Positions 7,041 through 15,405 of a DNA stretch of 40,736 nucleotides are shown here, one piece after another. The DNA comes from JASFHF01 sp050123335 (GTDB taxonomy: Bacteria; Pseudomonadota; Gammaproteobacteria; UBA12402), in assembly GCA_050123335.1 (NCBI GenBank), contig JASFHH010000013.1, positions 1 to 40,736 on the forward strand, in the 5' to 3' direction. The translations under genes were made by a program, and so were the position numbers. Under the pieces are notes generated by a model that was not told where the DNA came from, ran no database searches, and saw nothing but the letters and a program-made list of their open reading frames with translations. Position 1 is the first letter of the stretch; every line of letters starts with the position of its first letter.

Positions 7041-8714
7041 ATGTTAAAAAAATTGTTAGTTTGTCTGGTAACTATGGTGACACTAATAGGATCATGCAAT
7101 AGTATAGCTTGTACTTCAATGCTGATTACAAAGGAGGCAAGCAAAAACGGCGCAGTAATTTTAACACACTCTGATGATTGTAGTATGGGGGATCCGCGTG
7201 TTATTTATGTTCCTGCCAAAGACTATGCTGCAAATGCTAAGAGGACAATTTATGCTGGTGATAATTTTACTTTTCCGCGATATGTAGGGGGAATTGGTAG
7301 TAAAGCGTATAATATTCGAGGTTATTCAAAATCAAAGCCGCTAGGTTATATTCCTCAAGTGCGCCATACCTATGCTTATTTGGAAGGTACTATTCCAATA
7401 ATGAACGAAAAGCAAGTTAGTTTTGCGGAAGTTACTGATGTTCAAAAAACTTTATTACTCAAATTAAAACCAAAAAAAGGTAAACGCATAATAGGGCTGA
7501 GATCACTGGTGAAGATAGCAGCAGAACGCAGCGAAACAGCACGTCAAGCTGTAAAAATTATGGGGAAAATGGCACAAAAGTATGGTTATTATAGCTATGG
7601 CGAATCGATTTTTGTGGGTGATAAAAATGAAGGATGGTTGTTTGAAGTTTGTAGTACTCCGGATGGTAAAAGCGCATTATGGGTAGCTGAAAAAATTCCA
7701 GCAGGTACCGTAGCTGTTACAGCTAATGAGTATAGAATTCGTAACATTGATCCAGATAATCCAAATATTCTTTATTCAGATAATCTATTTAAAGTAGCTA
7801 GGCAATATCACTTGTGGGATTTTAAAAAAGGTCAACTCGATTGGCTTAGAACTGTAAGTGATGGAGAGCTTAATCATCCATATTATAATTTACGTAGAGT
7901 CTGGCGAGTTTATGAATTGTTAAATCCTAAGTTAGATTTACCTTCAAAAATAAAAAATGGTTTTACCGGAGACTATCCGTTTTCCATAAAGCCTGAACAT
8001 AAAATCTCACTAAAAGATATTACTAAAATTTATCGTGATCATTACGAAGGAACTAAGTTTGATTTAACTAAAGGCTTAGCTGCTGGTCCTTTCAGGTCTC
8101 CACGACGTTATTTTGGTGATTATGATTTGCGGGATCGCTTTTCTACTAAAACAAGAGAGATTGGATCTTGGGAGAGACCCATAGGATCTTATCGAACTGT
8201 CTATACAATCATCAATGAATCTCGTAGCGATATGCCTGATTTTCTTGGTGGCAGAACTTGGATAAGTTTAAGCCGGGCTGATTTATCAGTATTTATTCCT
8301 TTCTATGTTGCGCTAATGCCTGATAATTATGAATATGTAAATCGTAATAAATTTGATCTTAGTAAACCGTGGTGGATATATGCTTTCGTTTCAAACTGGG
8401 CAAATCTGCGCTATTCCAGCATGCAGAAAATAATTGCCAAGTTACAGCAACGAATTGAAACAGGTGAGCTTGAGAAGATTGCATTATTGGAGAAAAAAGC
8501 ATTAGCTGTTTATCAACAACATCCACAACAATCTAGAAGATTACTTAGCAATTATACTTTTCATAACGCAGCTAAAATTACAGCAACTTGGCGAAAATTA
8601 GCAACTAATTTAGTAGTTGATTATTGTAATGGCTTAATCCATTCTAAAAATGTTGGTTATCCAAAGTGGTGGTTGGATAAGGTTGGATATAGTAAGGGTC
8701 CTATTAAATACTAG
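7041..8714 (+). CDS. Exported C69-family dipeptidase-like protein, 557 aa
   Basis: An N-terminal signal peptide (residues 1-23, KK then a hydrophobic core) is followed directly by CTSMLITKEASKNG. In C69 (PepD-type, Ntn-hydrolase) peptidases a Cys exposed at this place is the nucleophile, so Cys24 would become the catalytic N-terminus after processing. HSDDCSMGD near 43-51, the ESIFVGDKNEGWLFEV strand near 195 and AVTANEYRIRNID near 235 follow the family pattern. The likely role is cleavage of dipeptides or short peptides outside the cytoplasm. It begins 12 bases after deoB, with AAGGA as a somewhat distant ribosome binding site, so it may share that transcript. Its substrate is unknown. Confidence 0.86.
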   Translation: MLKKLLVCLVTMVTLIGSCNSIACTSMLITKEASKNGAVILTHSDDCSMGDPRVIYVPAKDYAANAKRTIYAGDNFTFPRYVGGIGSKAYNIRGYSKSKPLGYIPQVRHTYAYLEGTIPIMNEKQVSFAEVTDVQKTLLLKLKPKKGKRIIGLRSLVKIAAERSETARQAVKIMGKMAQKYGYYSYGESIFVGDKNEGWLFEVCSTPDGKSALWVAEKIPAGTVAVTANEYRIRNIDPDNPNILYSDNLFKVARQYHLWDFKKGQLDWLRTVSDGELNHPYYNLRRVWRVYELLNPKLDLPSKIKNGFTGDYPFSIKPEHKISLKDITKIYRDHYEGTKFDLTKGLAAGPFRSPRRYFGDYDLRDRFSTKTREIGSWERPIGSYRTVYTIINESRSDMPDFLGGRTWISLSRADLSVFIPFYVALMPDNYEYVNRNKFDLSKPWWIYAFVSNWANLRYSSMQKIIAKLQQRIETGELEKIALLEKKALAVYQQHPQQSRRLLSNYTFHNAAKITATWRKLATNLVVDYCNGLIHSKNVGYPKWWLDKVGYSKGPIKY

Positions 8715-8762
8715 TTTCTCTCTAAAGCGAATAATCTCCATGTAAAATTAGCTAAATAGTTA

Positions 8763-8784
8763 CAAGAGAATTAAGATTCTCTTG
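8763..8784 (+). terminator. Hairpin after the nucleoside-salvage operon
   Basis: CAAGAGAAT (8763-8771) and ATTCTCTTG (8776-8784) form a perfect 9-bp stem with a 4-base loop, 49 bases after the C69 stop. There is no real T-run, so termination would be weak. A second palindrome, AATTATAC/GTATAATT (8787-8794 and 8803-8810), follows and contains a -10 box. Confidence 0.45.
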
Positions 8785-8809
8785 CAAATTATACCAATTT
8801 TAGTATAAT
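8782..8809 (+). promoter_or_regulatory. Candidate promoter and operator of the toxin-antitoxin module
   Basis: TTGCAA (8782-8787) and a consensus TATAAT (8804-8809) are 16 bases apart, giving a start near 8816. The -10 lies inside the palindrome AATTATAC/GTATAATT, which is the usual kind of site for autorepression by the antitoxin. The operator role is inferred. Confidence 0.5.
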
Positions 8810-8876
8810 TATCAATGGTCAATGAATGTAGAAGGAGGATGTTAAGGGTCATTTAATAATTATAAGGAACATTATA

Positions 8877-9208
8877 ATGAAAAATATAAGGTGGCTAGGA
8901 GATTCCAAAAAAGCACTCAAGAAATTTCCTCCAGAGGTTGTTGATGAAATAGGACATTGTATTTGGTACAATTGGGAGAAACACCACATAATGCAAAACA
9001 ATTAAAAGGGATTAATCCAAGTGTTATGGAGATTATTAGTAATTATGACACAAATACTTATAGAGCTATTTACACCGTAAAACTTGGTGAAAATGTATAT
9101 GTATTGCATTGTTTTAATAAGAAAAGTAATTCTGGCATCAAAACACCACAAAAGGATATTGAATTAATTAAACGCAGGATGCAGGCAGCTAAAAAAGACA
9201 TAAAATAA
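8877..9208 (+). pseudogene. Frameshifted RelE/HigB-type toxin (Gp49-like family)
   Basis: Frame one begins at ATG 8877 (AAGGA ahead) with MKNIRWLGDSKKALKKFP and EVVDEIGH. This is the usual start of phage-derived Gp49-like/HigB toxins, which act as ribosome-dependent mRNA interferases. That frame then runs to an early stop. The rest of the family pattern continues in another frame from 8957: LYLVQLGETPHNAKQLKG, then NTYRAIYTVKLGENVYVLH and KTPQKDIELIKRRM, ending at 9208. Joining the frames at 8955-8960 restores the family almost completely, with about one residue missing, consistent with a 4-base deletion. As read, no full toxin can be made unless ribosomes change frame. The intact antitoxin gene follows 26 bases later. 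Confidence 0.8.
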
Positions 9209-9234
9209 TAATAAATTTATAAGAGGTATGCATT

Positions 9235-9597
9235 GTGGTTGATATAAAAATAGAAAAAGGTTCTGGTAATGTTTTTAAAGATTTGGGTTATGCAAATCCA
9301 GAAGAAAGATTAGTTAAAGCTGAATTAGCACGTTTAATCAATACTGCTTTAAAAATGAAAAAGACCAAAGAAAAATGGACACAAACAAAGGTCGCGGAAA
9401 TTATGGGCATACCTCAATCGAAAGTGTCTTTATTAAGCAGAGGGATTGTGTCTGGGTTTTCATTAAGTAAGCTTATATCTTTTTTAAGTCGATTAGGTTA
9501 TGATATTAATATTGTTGTAAATCCTAAAAAATATGTAAGAAAATCTCGTGGTAAATTTACTGGTCAAGTTAGAGTGGTTGAAGGTGGAGATTTGTAA
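9235..9597 (+). CDS. HigA-type XRE antitoxin, 120 aa
   Basis: This is a DNA-binding antitoxin of the XRE/HTH_37 family paired with Gp49-like toxins. Residues about 12-40 (GNVFKDLGYANPEERLVKAE) are the family's N-terminal signature. Residues 48-85 form the helix-turn-helix (TQTKVAEIMGIPQSKVSLLS), and GFSLSKLISFLSRLGYDINI is the conserved helix that follows. The start is GTG at 9235, with AAGAGG at 9221-9226; no in-frame ATG competes. It would neutralise the upstream toxin and repress the shared promoter. With the toxin broken, it may persist as a repressor or as an antidote to a related toxin elsewhere. Its stop abuts that of the convergent transpeptidase gene. Confidence 0.9.
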   Translation: MVDIKIEKGSGNVFKDLGYANPEERLVKAELARLINTALKMKKTKEKWTQTKVAEIMGIPQSKVSLLSRGIVSGFSLSKLISFLSRLGYDINIVVNPKKYVRKSRGKFTGQVRVVEGGDL

Positions 9598-10353
9598 TTA
9601 CGGCAATTGCCAGGATGATTTTAATAGTTGGTATTGTTTTTGTGGTAATTGAACAATAACTGGTTTAGCGGCGGGATCAAGCCAATATAATAATTTTTTC
9701 AAATTTTCTTCTGACATTGCAGTACAACCGGCGGTACCAGCGGAATATGGTTGGTCCCAAATGTGTACAAAAATACAGGAGCCATCGTAAGGTTTAGCAT
9801 TTGGTCGGTTGTAATCAGCGATAATACCGTATTGATATTGGTTAGTTGATCGCATAATTTCCTGGTAGCGCCAATCGGGGTTTGTTATTTTTTTTCGATC
9901 AATTATTTGGTTGTAATATTTAGAATTTGGATCAGCGACGCAAACAGTAGAATTTTTTAATGGAATATATGCTAATTTAATTTGTGGATCTTTAGTTTGC
10001 GCAAAGCCAAATGCGTATTTCAATGAAAAAGCACCAGCCGGAGATTTAAAATCGCCTTCGGTTTTATATGGACCGGTTAGATGAAATTTGCGATAAGCTG
10101 CGTTCCATGCCAAACCAGTTTGACCGACCAAAATAGTGAAGGGTTTAGAAACTGCTTGCCACTTTTTGTTTATTTTAGCGCGGTTAAAATATTGTAATGT
10201 ACCGTGTTTAGCGCGCCAATTATTAGTAGTTACTAAAACAAGTTGCTTGCTTTGTTTAAGAATTATTGGCATAGGAATATTTGTGGCTTTAGCGCATAAC
10301 GGAACAAGAACAAAAAATGCACAAACGACAAATTTGATTTTTTCTTTTAACAT
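9598..10353 (-). CDS. Exported L,D-transpeptidase (YkuD domain), 251 aa
   Basis: A signal peptide covers residues 1-23 (MLKEKIK, then a hydrophobic core ending near AKA). The catalytic domain spans about residues 70-235 and ends in the YkuD signature: His197 in FVHIW, and SAGTAGCTAM with the nucleophile Cys210. The pattern best fits the COG3786/YafK-like branch, which has a broad SCIF-HIW strand. It should act in the periplasm on peptidoglycan, either making 3-3 crosslinks or attaching or releasing other molecules at diaminopimelate; the exact acceptor is unknown. It is downstream of the SpoIIE-type gene on the same strand, with only 4 bases between them, so the two may be cotranscribed. Confidence 0.9.
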   Translation of the reverse strand: MLKEKIKFVVCAFFVLVPLCAKATNIPMPIILKQSKQLVLVTTNNWRAKHGTLQYFNRAKINKKWQAVSKPFTILVGQTGLAWNAAYRKFHLTGPYKTEGDFKSPAGAFSLKYAFGFAQTKDPQIKLAYIPLKNSTVCVADPNSKYYNQIIDRKKITNPDWRYQEIMRSTNQYQYGIIADYNRPNAKPYDGSCIFVHIWDQPYSAGTAGCTAMSEENLKKLLYWLDPAAKPVIVQLPQKQYQLLKSSWQLP

Positions 10354-10357
10354 TAGA

Positions 10358-12343
10358 TTAATTCTTGCAGTTGAATTTCATAGTTAAGATATTTTTACCA
10401 TCAATAAATTTGTATAGCATTTCGTCGGTTAGTTCCCGCATTAAATGACAACCCATCCCGCCGACCATTAAATTGTTTATGTTACTACCTAATTGTAAGG
10501 TTTTGGTTTTGGTTGGATCGAAGGGTTTGCCTTGGTCTTCAATTTGTATAGTTAAACAACCTGTTTGATCTAAGTCCAAAGACAAAGTTATCAAGCCTTT
10601 TTCATCTGTGGGATATGCGTGTTTGATGATGTTAATAATAGCTTCTTCCGCAGCCAGATAAACATCATGAATATTTTTTTGGATTTTAGTGTTGGATTTG
10701 GTTTTGTCTAAAATAAAATTGTGAAATTTGGTGATCGAATCAATTTCAGCTGGCAGAGTTAGTTTGTACGCGTCATTTTTCTGTTGTTCTTTATAACGTA
10801 TGGCTAGCATAGTAATGTCATCAGATTGTGGTTCGTATTTCATAAAATGCGCTAATTGGATTAATAACAAATTAGTAAGTGATTTAATTGGTTTTAGTGT
10901 ACCGTTGTTATTAATAAAATCAAGTAATTGTTTATCAGCAAATAATTGATTCTTTGCATTTTTTGCTTCAGTAACCCCGTCGCTGTAAGCAAATAATAAA
11001 TCACCTGGTGAAAGTTTAGTAGTATTTGTTGTGTATTTTATTTTTTGCATTACGCCGATCACCGGTTGAGCTTTATCAATTAAAAAGTTAGCGGGTTGAT
11101 GTTCACGTAAGATGATTGGGGGTGGATGTCCAGCATTTGAATATGCAATTTCTCCGGTATCAATGTTTAAAATGCCTAAAAATATGGTTACAAACATGTT
11201 TAGCTTGTTGCGATTTATTAGGTCGCGATTTACTTTGGTTAAGATTTCACCTGGAGAAGTGTTAGGTTTGATTTTTGATCCAATTAAAGTTTTAGTTATA
11301 GCCATAAAAATTGCTGAAGCTATGCTTTTATCAGATACGTCACCGACAATGAAATAGAAATATTTATTATTCAGTAAGCCGAAGTCATAAAAATCTCCGC
11401 CAACTTGATGTGCGGGTTTTAGTAACGCATGTACGTCGATTTCGTCGCGTACATTATCTATGGTGCTGTTTTCTGGTAAAAGATCTAATTGAATTTTTCT
11501 GGCTGCTTTTAGTTCGCTGATGATGCGTTCTTTTATGGTAGTAGATCGTTTAAAATTAATAATATATTTTTGTAGTGATGCAGATAAATGCATAAATGCT
11601 TTAGCCATTAATGAAATGTCATCAGTTCCTTTGGAAATATTTTTTACTTCAGATCTGGCATCTTTGTTTAAAATAAAATCTTTTTCCGGTAAATGTTCTA
11701 GGTGATTGGTTAAAGAGCTTAATGGGCTGGTTAGTTTTTTGATTAAGAGCAAGCTTATAATAAGTCCAAGAATTAAAATTAAAGAGTTGATCAATAACAA
11801 ATCTACAATTAATTTTTTTGCTGGTTTTTCAATTTTCGATAATTGTGAAATATGTACTACAAAGTGGCCGGGGGCGATGGTTTTTGCCATTCTAAATTCC
11901 AGTTTTACCGATTTATTATTAGGCATTTTTATTCTTTTGATGATAGAGTATTCTTCTTTTTTCTGGCCAAGTTTTGCTATTAAAGCAGGAAGTATAGCTT
12001 CTTCAATGTGTTTTTGTTGAGCTTTGGTTAAAAGATCAAGATGTGGCTGAATAATTATTTTGCCGGATTTATCGGCCAATAAAATAAAATCAGTAGGGGT
12101 AACAGTTTCAGTAAATAATTTTTGTAAATGCTTAAATGTTTTAGTTGGGTGATTGATGTTTTGTGCTATTTCAACATTTATGCCTTTTTTGATAATGTTT
12201 AAAACCAAAATGCTTGCATTATCATTTAATTCATCAACATGTTTAATTACCCGTGTGACAGCGATAATATTGGTGGCAACAACAGCAATAATTATAATTA
12301 TAATTATCAATAAGCAAATTCTGCTTCTTAGAGAGTGTAGCAA
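10358..12343 (-). CDS. Membrane SpoIIE-type phosphatase fused to an RsbW-like kinase domain, 661 aa
   Basis: Domains in order: membrane helix at about 9-31; extracytoplasmic sensor region to ~175; second helix 178-202; HAMP-like linker to ~265; PP2C/SpoIIE phosphatase ~285-510 (GGDFYDF at 315-321, GDVSDKS at 334-340, SNAGHPPP, AYSDGVTEA, with the metal-binding Asp); and a C-terminal GHKL ATPase ~525-655 (EEAIINIIKHAY N-box, EDQGKPFDP, GGMGCHLM). One protein therefore carries both activities of a partner switch: removing phosphate from a STAS antagonist and, potentially, phosphorylating it or binding a sigma factor. The start is TTG 12343 with AGGAG ahead, and no Met lies near. The likely STAS partner is the gene immediately upstream. 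Confidence 0.9.
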   Translation of the reverse strand: MLHSLRSRICLLIIIIIIIAVVATNIIAVTRVIKHVDELNDNASILVLNIIKKGINVEIAQNINHPTKTFKHLQKLFTETVTPTDFILLADKSGKIIIQPHLDLLTKAQQKHIEEAILPALIAKLGQKKEEYSIIKRIKMPNNKSVKLEFRMAKTIAPGHFVVHISQLSKIEKPAKKLIVDLLLINSLILILGLIISLLLIKKLTSPLSSLTNHLEHLPEKDFILNKDARSEVKNISKGTDDISLMAKAFMHLSASLQKYIINFKRSTTIKERIISELKAARKIQLDLLPENSTIDNVRDEIDVHALLKPAHQVGGDFYDFGLLNNKYFYFIVGDVSDKSIASAIFMAITKTLIGSKIKPNTSPGEILTKVNRDLINRNKLNMFVTIFLGILNIDTGEIAYSNAGHPPPIILREHQPANFLIDKAQPVIGVMQKIKYTTNTTKLSPGDLLFAYSDGVTEAKNAKNQLFADKQLLDFINNNGTLKPIKSLTNLLLIQLAHFMKYEPQSDDITMLAIRYKEQQKNDAYKLTLPAEIDSITKFHNFILDKTKSNTKIQKNIHDVYLAAEEAIINIIKHAYPTDEKGLITLSLDLDQTGCLTIQIEDQGKPFDPTKTKTLQLGSNINNLMVGGMGCHLMRELTDEMLYKFIDGKNILTMKFNCKN

Positions 12344-12357
12344 AATATTCTCCTGAT

Positions 12358-12376
12358 AAAGGTGTCAGACACCTTT
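12358..12376. repeat. AAAGGTGTC/GACACCTTT palindrome
   Basis: A perfect 9-bp inverted repeat with a single central base lies between the STAS gene and the SpoIIE-type gene; its edge overlaps the STAS stop codon (12375-12377). The GGTGTC core is shared with the 32-bp repeats at 12688 and 12778. It could slow transcription between the two genes. Confidence 0.65.
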
Positions 12377-12671
12377 ACGTAATATCAAAAAATTCTTCCA
12401 GCCCGGAAATTTTAAAAATTTTTTTTATTTGAGGTTTGGTATTAATAATAGCAAAATCATCTTTTCCGGTTTTTTTAATTATCGTTATACATATGCGCAA
12501 AAAAGCCGAGGCGACGTAATCTACATTTCGCAAATCAAAGATAATTTTTTTTGGTGATTGTTTATGCATAATGCGGTTAATGTTTTTTTCGGCATCCAGG
12601 CTGTTTTTTGAATCCATCCGTTTGTCGAAGGTAAATGTTAAAGTATCATTTTTTTGTGCAAATTTAACCAT
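12375..12671 (-). CDS. STAS-domain anti-sigma-factor antagonist, 98 aa
   Basis: This is a single STAS domain of the SpoIIAA/RsbV type. IIFDLRNVDYVASAFLRI holds the switch serine, Ser55, which aligns with phosphorylated Ser58 of B. subtilis SpoIIAA. The usual DSSG around it reads ASAF here, so the Asp before the Ser is replaced by Ala. The ATG at 12671 has GGAG at good spacing. A longer frame (from 12746) would translate the repeat at 12688-12719 and is unlikely. It probably cycles between phosphorylated and free forms under the fused phosphatase/kinase encoded directly downstream. The regulated target (sigma factor or enzyme) is not in this window. Confidence 0.82.
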   Translation of the reverse strand: MVKFAQKNDTLTFTFDKRMDSKNSLDAEKNINRIMHKQSPKKIIFDLRNVDYVASAFLRICITIIKKTGKDDFAIINTKPQIKKIFKISGLEEFFDIT

Positions 12672-12687
12672 TGTTATCTCCAGTATC

Positions 12688-12809
12688 ATGAAGGTGTCAA
12701 GTCTAGACTTGAGACTTGACATGCAAATATTAGAATAATTAAACACTCGTATAGTGTAAAGAAAAAAGTATCAATCATCAAGTCTCAAGTCTAGACTTGA
12801 CACCTTCAT
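12688..12809. repeat. Perfect 32-bp inverted repeat at the adhE-STAS junction
   Basis: 12688-12719 and 12778-12809 are exact reverse complements separated by 58 bases. Each arm contains the 16-bp palindrome TCAAGTCTAGACTTGA and a GGTGTC end. The arm at 12778-12809 encodes the last ten residues and stop codon of AdhE; the other arm lies just upstream of the STAS ribosome binding site. In RNA this gives a large stem, likely to end or protect the adhE message. The pair resembles REP-type elements linked to RAYT transposases (recalled, not searched). Confidence 0.85.
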
Positions 12810-15405
12810 AGGCGGCCAAATAGATGTCACGAATTTCTTCAATCAAAGGGTAACGCGGGTTAGTTCCGGTACATTGATCGTCAAATGCTAATTCTGCTAG
12901 TTGGTCTACTTGTGCTAAAAATACTTGTTTGTCTACGCCAGCTTCTTTAATTGTTGCCGGAATATCTAATTTTTTACGTAGTTTTTCAAGTTCTCTGATA
13001 AGAGCCTCTACTTTTTCCATGTCATTTTTGCCTTTGATTCCAAGCACATTCGCAATACTTGCGTAGCGCATTATTGCTTCAGGGGTTTTGTATTGTGGAA
13101 ATGCTACCAATTTACGTGGCACATCGGTAGCGTTGTAGCGAATAATATGCGGCAATAAAATTGCATTGGCTACGCCATGGGTTATATGAAATGCTGCCCC
13201 AAGTTTATGTGCCATGCTGTGTCCTACGCCTAAATAAGCGTTGGCAAATGCCATACCTGCCATAGTTGCAGCATAATGAACTTTTTCACGCGCTAGAGGA
13301 TTTTTTGCACCTTCTTTATATGCTGTTGGCAAATATTTGAAAAGTAGTTCTAATGATTCTTTTGCCATTGCATTGGAAAAGTCCGTGGCAACAACCGAGA
13401 CGATTGCTTCAATTGCGTGAGTTACCGCATCAAATCCGCTAGCTGCGGTTAAAGCTTTAGGCATTTGCATGGTGACACTTGGATCAACAATAGCAATGGT
13501 TGGAGTTATTGCATAATCAGCAATTGGATACTTGGTGTTATCTTTAAGATCGTCAGTAATTACTGCAAATGGTGTTACTTCACTACCAGTGCCGGAAGTT
13601 GTTGGTATAGCTACAAATGGAGTTGTTTCTCTTTTTTCAGCAATACTATAAATGCGTTTGTTAATATCCATAAAACGCATGGCAAGATCTGCAAACTGTA
13701 TTTCCGGATAATCATACAACAACCAAATAATTTTACCGGCATCAATAGGACTGCCGCCTCCATACGCAAGTATTATGTCTGGCTTGAAATCTTTTGCCCG
13801 TGTCAAGCCTTTTTTCACTATGCTTAAGGTTGGATCAGGAAGTACTTCGCTAAATACTTCACAGCGGATATCCATGTCTTTTAACACTTCAGTTATTTTA
13901 TCGATATGACCCAGTTCAAATAAAGTGCGGTCACAGACAATAAAAGCACGCTTATAAAGTTTGAAAGTAGAAAGTGCTTCAGGTAAGCAGCCATATTTAA
14001 AATAAACTTTTGATGGAATTCTAAACCATAATGTATTTTCGCGCCGTTCGGCGATAGTTTTGATGTTTAGTAAATCTTTTACTCCGATATTTCCGCTTAC
14101 GCTATTTCCTCCGTAAGTACCGCAGCCTAAAGTTAATGATGGCTCAAGTCGGAAATTGTACACATCGCCAATTGCGCCTTGGCTACCAGGAATGTTAATC
14201 AAGATGCGTGCTGTTTTAACTTTATTGCCAAAATATTCGATACGGTCGTGATTGGCTTCGTTGGTGTATAATGTGGCGGTATGACCTAAGCCGGTGTATT
14301 CTAATAGTTCTTCAGCGCGGGCTACGGCTTTTTCAAAATTGGCTACCTTATAAAGTGCGATTATTGGAGATAATTTTTCATAACTAAAAGGTTCTTCTGT
14401 TCCTACCTTTTCTGCTTCTGCAACCAGCATTTTTGCATTTTTTGGAATCTTAATGTTAGCTAATTTCGCAATTACTGCTGGAGATTGGCCAACGATTTTT
14501 GGATTTAAGCGTCCGTCAATAATAATAGTTTTAGCAAGTTTTTTGCGTTCATCGGGTTTAAGGATATAAGCTCCCTGGCGTGTTAGTTCTTGTTTTACTT
14601 TGTTATATATAGATTCAACTGCAACGATACTTTGCTCAGATGCACAAATTGTACCGTTATCAAAGGTTTTGCTTAAAATGATTGAACTGATTGCCATAGC
14701 AAGATCAGCAGTTTCATCAATTATTGCAGGAGTGTTGCCTGGCCCAACACCAATAGCTGGTTTTCCAGAACTATAAGCTGCTTGCACCATTCCTGGTCCG
14801 CCAGTTGCCAGAATAATTGCAATATCAGGGTGATGCATGAGTTGTTGAGTTAATTCAATACTTGGTTCTTCAATCCATCCTATGATATCTTTTGGTGCAC
14901 CTGCTTTTACCGCGGCATCCAAAACAGTTTTTGCGGCTTTTGCAGAACATTTTTTAGCGCGAGGATGGGGGCTAAATATAATGCCGTTTCTGGTTTTTAG
15001 TGCGAGCAGCGCTTTAAAAATAGTGGTTGAGGTTGGGTTGGTGGTAGGTGTTACGCCAGCAACAACCCCCATAGAGTCAGCAATTTTATACAAACCCCAT
15101 ACTTCATCGTGTTCAATGATGTCGCAAGTTTTGGCATCACGATATTTGTTATAAATAAATTCAGATGCGAAGTGGTTTTTGATTACTTTGTCTTCAACAA
15201 TTCCCATACCGGTTTCTGTTGCAGCATCTTGAGCTAGAGGTAGCCGTGCATGATTGGCCGCTAGCGCTGCTTGGAATACGATTTCATCAACCTGTTCTTG
15301 AGTATATGTGGCGTATTTTTCTTGAGCAGCTTTAACTCGCTTAACTAAATCATCGAATTTTTTGTTGGCGGCAGAGGTAGTTTGGGGATTAGCGGTTTTT
15401 TTCAT
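12778..15405 (-). CDS. adhE: Bifunctional acetaldehyde-CoA/alcohol dehydrogenase, 875 aa
   Basis: The N-terminal half (residues ~15-440) is a CoA-acylating aldehyde dehydrogenase: GVTPTTNPTST near 117-127, GVGPGNTPA near 219-227, and FDNGTICASEQS with the catalytic Cys254. The C-terminal half (~455-870) is an iron-dependent alcohol dehydrogenase: YGGGSPIDAGK, TSGTGSEVTPFAVI, and the metal-binding His cluster in GVGHSMAHKLGAAFHITHG. The fusion reduces acetyl-CoA to ethanol, reoxidising two NADH, and normally assembles into spirosomes. Length is normal (E. coli 891). The ATG has AAGGAAGG ahead. The C-terminal ten residues come from a palindromic repeat. A possible -10 (complement of 15441-15446, TATAAT) lies 36 bases upstream. 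This suggests fermentative growth at low oxygen. Confidence 0.96.
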   Translation of the reverse strand: MKKTANPQTTSAANKKFDDLVKRVKAAQEKYATYTQEQVDEIVFQAALAANHARLPLAQDAATETGMGIVEDKVIKNHFASEFIYNKYRDAKTCDIIEHDEVWGLYKIADSMGVVAGVTPTTNPTSTTIFKALLALKTRNGIIFSPHPRAKKCSAKAAKTVLDAAVKAGAPKDIIGWIEEPSIELTQQLMHHPDIAIILATGGPGMVQAAYSSGKPAIGVGPGNTPAIIDETADLAMAISSIILSKTFDNGTICASEQSIVAVESIYNKVKQELTRQGAYILKPDERKKLAKTIIIDGRLNPKIVGQSPAVIAKLANIKIPKNAKMLVAEAEKVGTEEPFSYEKLSPIIALYKVANFEKAVARAEELLEYTGLGHTATLYTNEANHDRIEYFGNKVKTARILINIPGSQGAIGDVYNFRLEPSLTLGCGTYGGNSVSGNIGVKDLLNIKTIAERRENTLWFRIPSKVYFKYGCLPEALSTFKLYKRAFIVCDRTLFELGHIDKITEVLKDMDIRCEVFSEVLPDPTLSIVKKGLTRAKDFKPDIILAYGGGSPIDAGKIIWLLYDYPEIQFADLAMRFMDINKRIYSIAEKRETTPFVAIPTTSGTGSEVTPFAVITDDLKDNTKYPIADYAITPTIAIVDPSVTMQMPKALTAASGFDAVTHAIEAIVSVVATDFSNAMAKESLELLFKYLPTAYKEGAKNPLAREKVHYAATMAGMAFANAYLGVGHSMAHKLGAAFHITHGVANAILLPHIIRYNATDVPRKLVAFPQYKTPEAIMRYASIANVLGIKGKNDMEKVEALIRELEKLRKKLDIPATIKEAGVDKQVFLAQVDQLAELAFDDQCTGTNPRYPLIEEIRDIYLAAYEGVKSRLET

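Noticed and set aside
12672..12746. N-terminal extension of the STAS protein from 12746
   Set aside because: The extra residues come from the palindromic repeat, while ATG 12671 has GGAG at good spacing and begins just before the STAS fold.
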